DNA of 5,138 nucleotides from an uncultured candidate division Zixibacteria bacterium. GTDB taxonomy: Bacteria; Zixibacteria; MSB-5A5; GN15; FEB-12. The stretch lies in assembly GCA_913009765.1 (NCBI GenBank), contig CAJVYT010000324.1:1-5138 (forward strand), read 5' to 3'. The notes below the pieces were generated by a model that did not search any database, was not told where the DNA came from, and saw only the letters and a program-made list of their open reading frames with translations. A program made the translations under genes and the position numbers. Positions 5,129 through 5,138 of this stretch are shown piece after piece (within the stretch, counting starts at the first letter, position 1; the number at the start of each line of letters is the position of its first letter).

Positions 5129-5138
5129 GCCCAACCAA
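5129..5138 (+). other. 5' edge of the attC of cassette 4 (partial)
   Basis: GCCCAAC at 5129-5135 is an R'' box that exactly complements the cassette's left-end core GTTGGGC at 2554-2560. Only three further bases are visible before the window ends, so the arms cannot be checked. GTATAAC at 5118-5124 also resembles an R'' box but does not match the cassette's left end. Confidence 0.75.

Larger units (their letters stand above)
2555..5138 (+). mobile_element. Integron gene cassette 4, two genes, right end cut by the window
   Basis: It starts after the core G at 2554 with TTGGGC, which is perfectly complementary to the R'' box GCCCAAC at 5129-5135, three bases before the window ends. The cassette is therefore at least 2584 bp, large for an integron cassette, and holds two co-oriented genes instead of the usual one. 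Its base composition is more balanced than that of cassettes 1 and 2, which suggests a different source. Confidence 0.82.

Overview
This window is a stretch of integron gene-cassette array. The evidence is direct. Four recombination cores of the attC R' type (GTTRRRY) lie at 124-130, 1176-1182, 2142-2148 and 2554-2560. Each is followed by a cassette whose own R'' box, near its other end, is the reverse complement of the core it began with. These R'' boxes are GCATAAC at 1054, GCACAAC at 2089, TTCTAAC at 2429 and GCCCAAC at 5129. Three of the four pairs are perfect and the first differs in one base. This phases the window into a left edge (1-124), cassette 1 (125-1176), cassette 2 (1177-2142), cassette 3 (2143-2554) and cassette 4 (2555 to beyond the window end).

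Organism: long attC sites (129 and 132 nt) mixed with a short one (60 nt), AT-rich genes in cassettes 1 and 2, and a more balanced composition in cassette 4 suggest a sedentary (chromosomal) integron of a gammaproteobacterium-like host, or an environmental integron. The attC sites are not uniform, as the repeats of one Vibrio array usually are, so I do not name a genus. No integrase gene or attI site is recognisable in the window.

Layout: the left edge carries a 17-bp stem-loop and a terminator-like hairpin of unknown ownership. Cassettes 1 and 2 each encode one protein with an FRG domain, a family with a conserved (F/Y)RG motif and no established biochemical activity that I can cite. The two proteins share the motif order but are clearly divergent. 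Cassette 3 has no convincing gene. It is full of short AT-rich repeats around GGCATTAA and ends in a long attC. Cassette 4 is a compact two-gene operon: a radical SAM enzyme (CxxxCxxC) followed after 8 nt by an extended short-chain dehydrogenase/epimerase (TGxxGxxG, YxxxK). The second ribosome binding site touches the first stop codon, so the two are probably translationally coupled and act on one pathway, whose substrate cannot be read from sequence.

The best candidates for undescribed biology are the adjacent FRG cassettes, which may be defence- or stress-related by cassette context only, and the mobile radical SAM-dehydrogenase pair.
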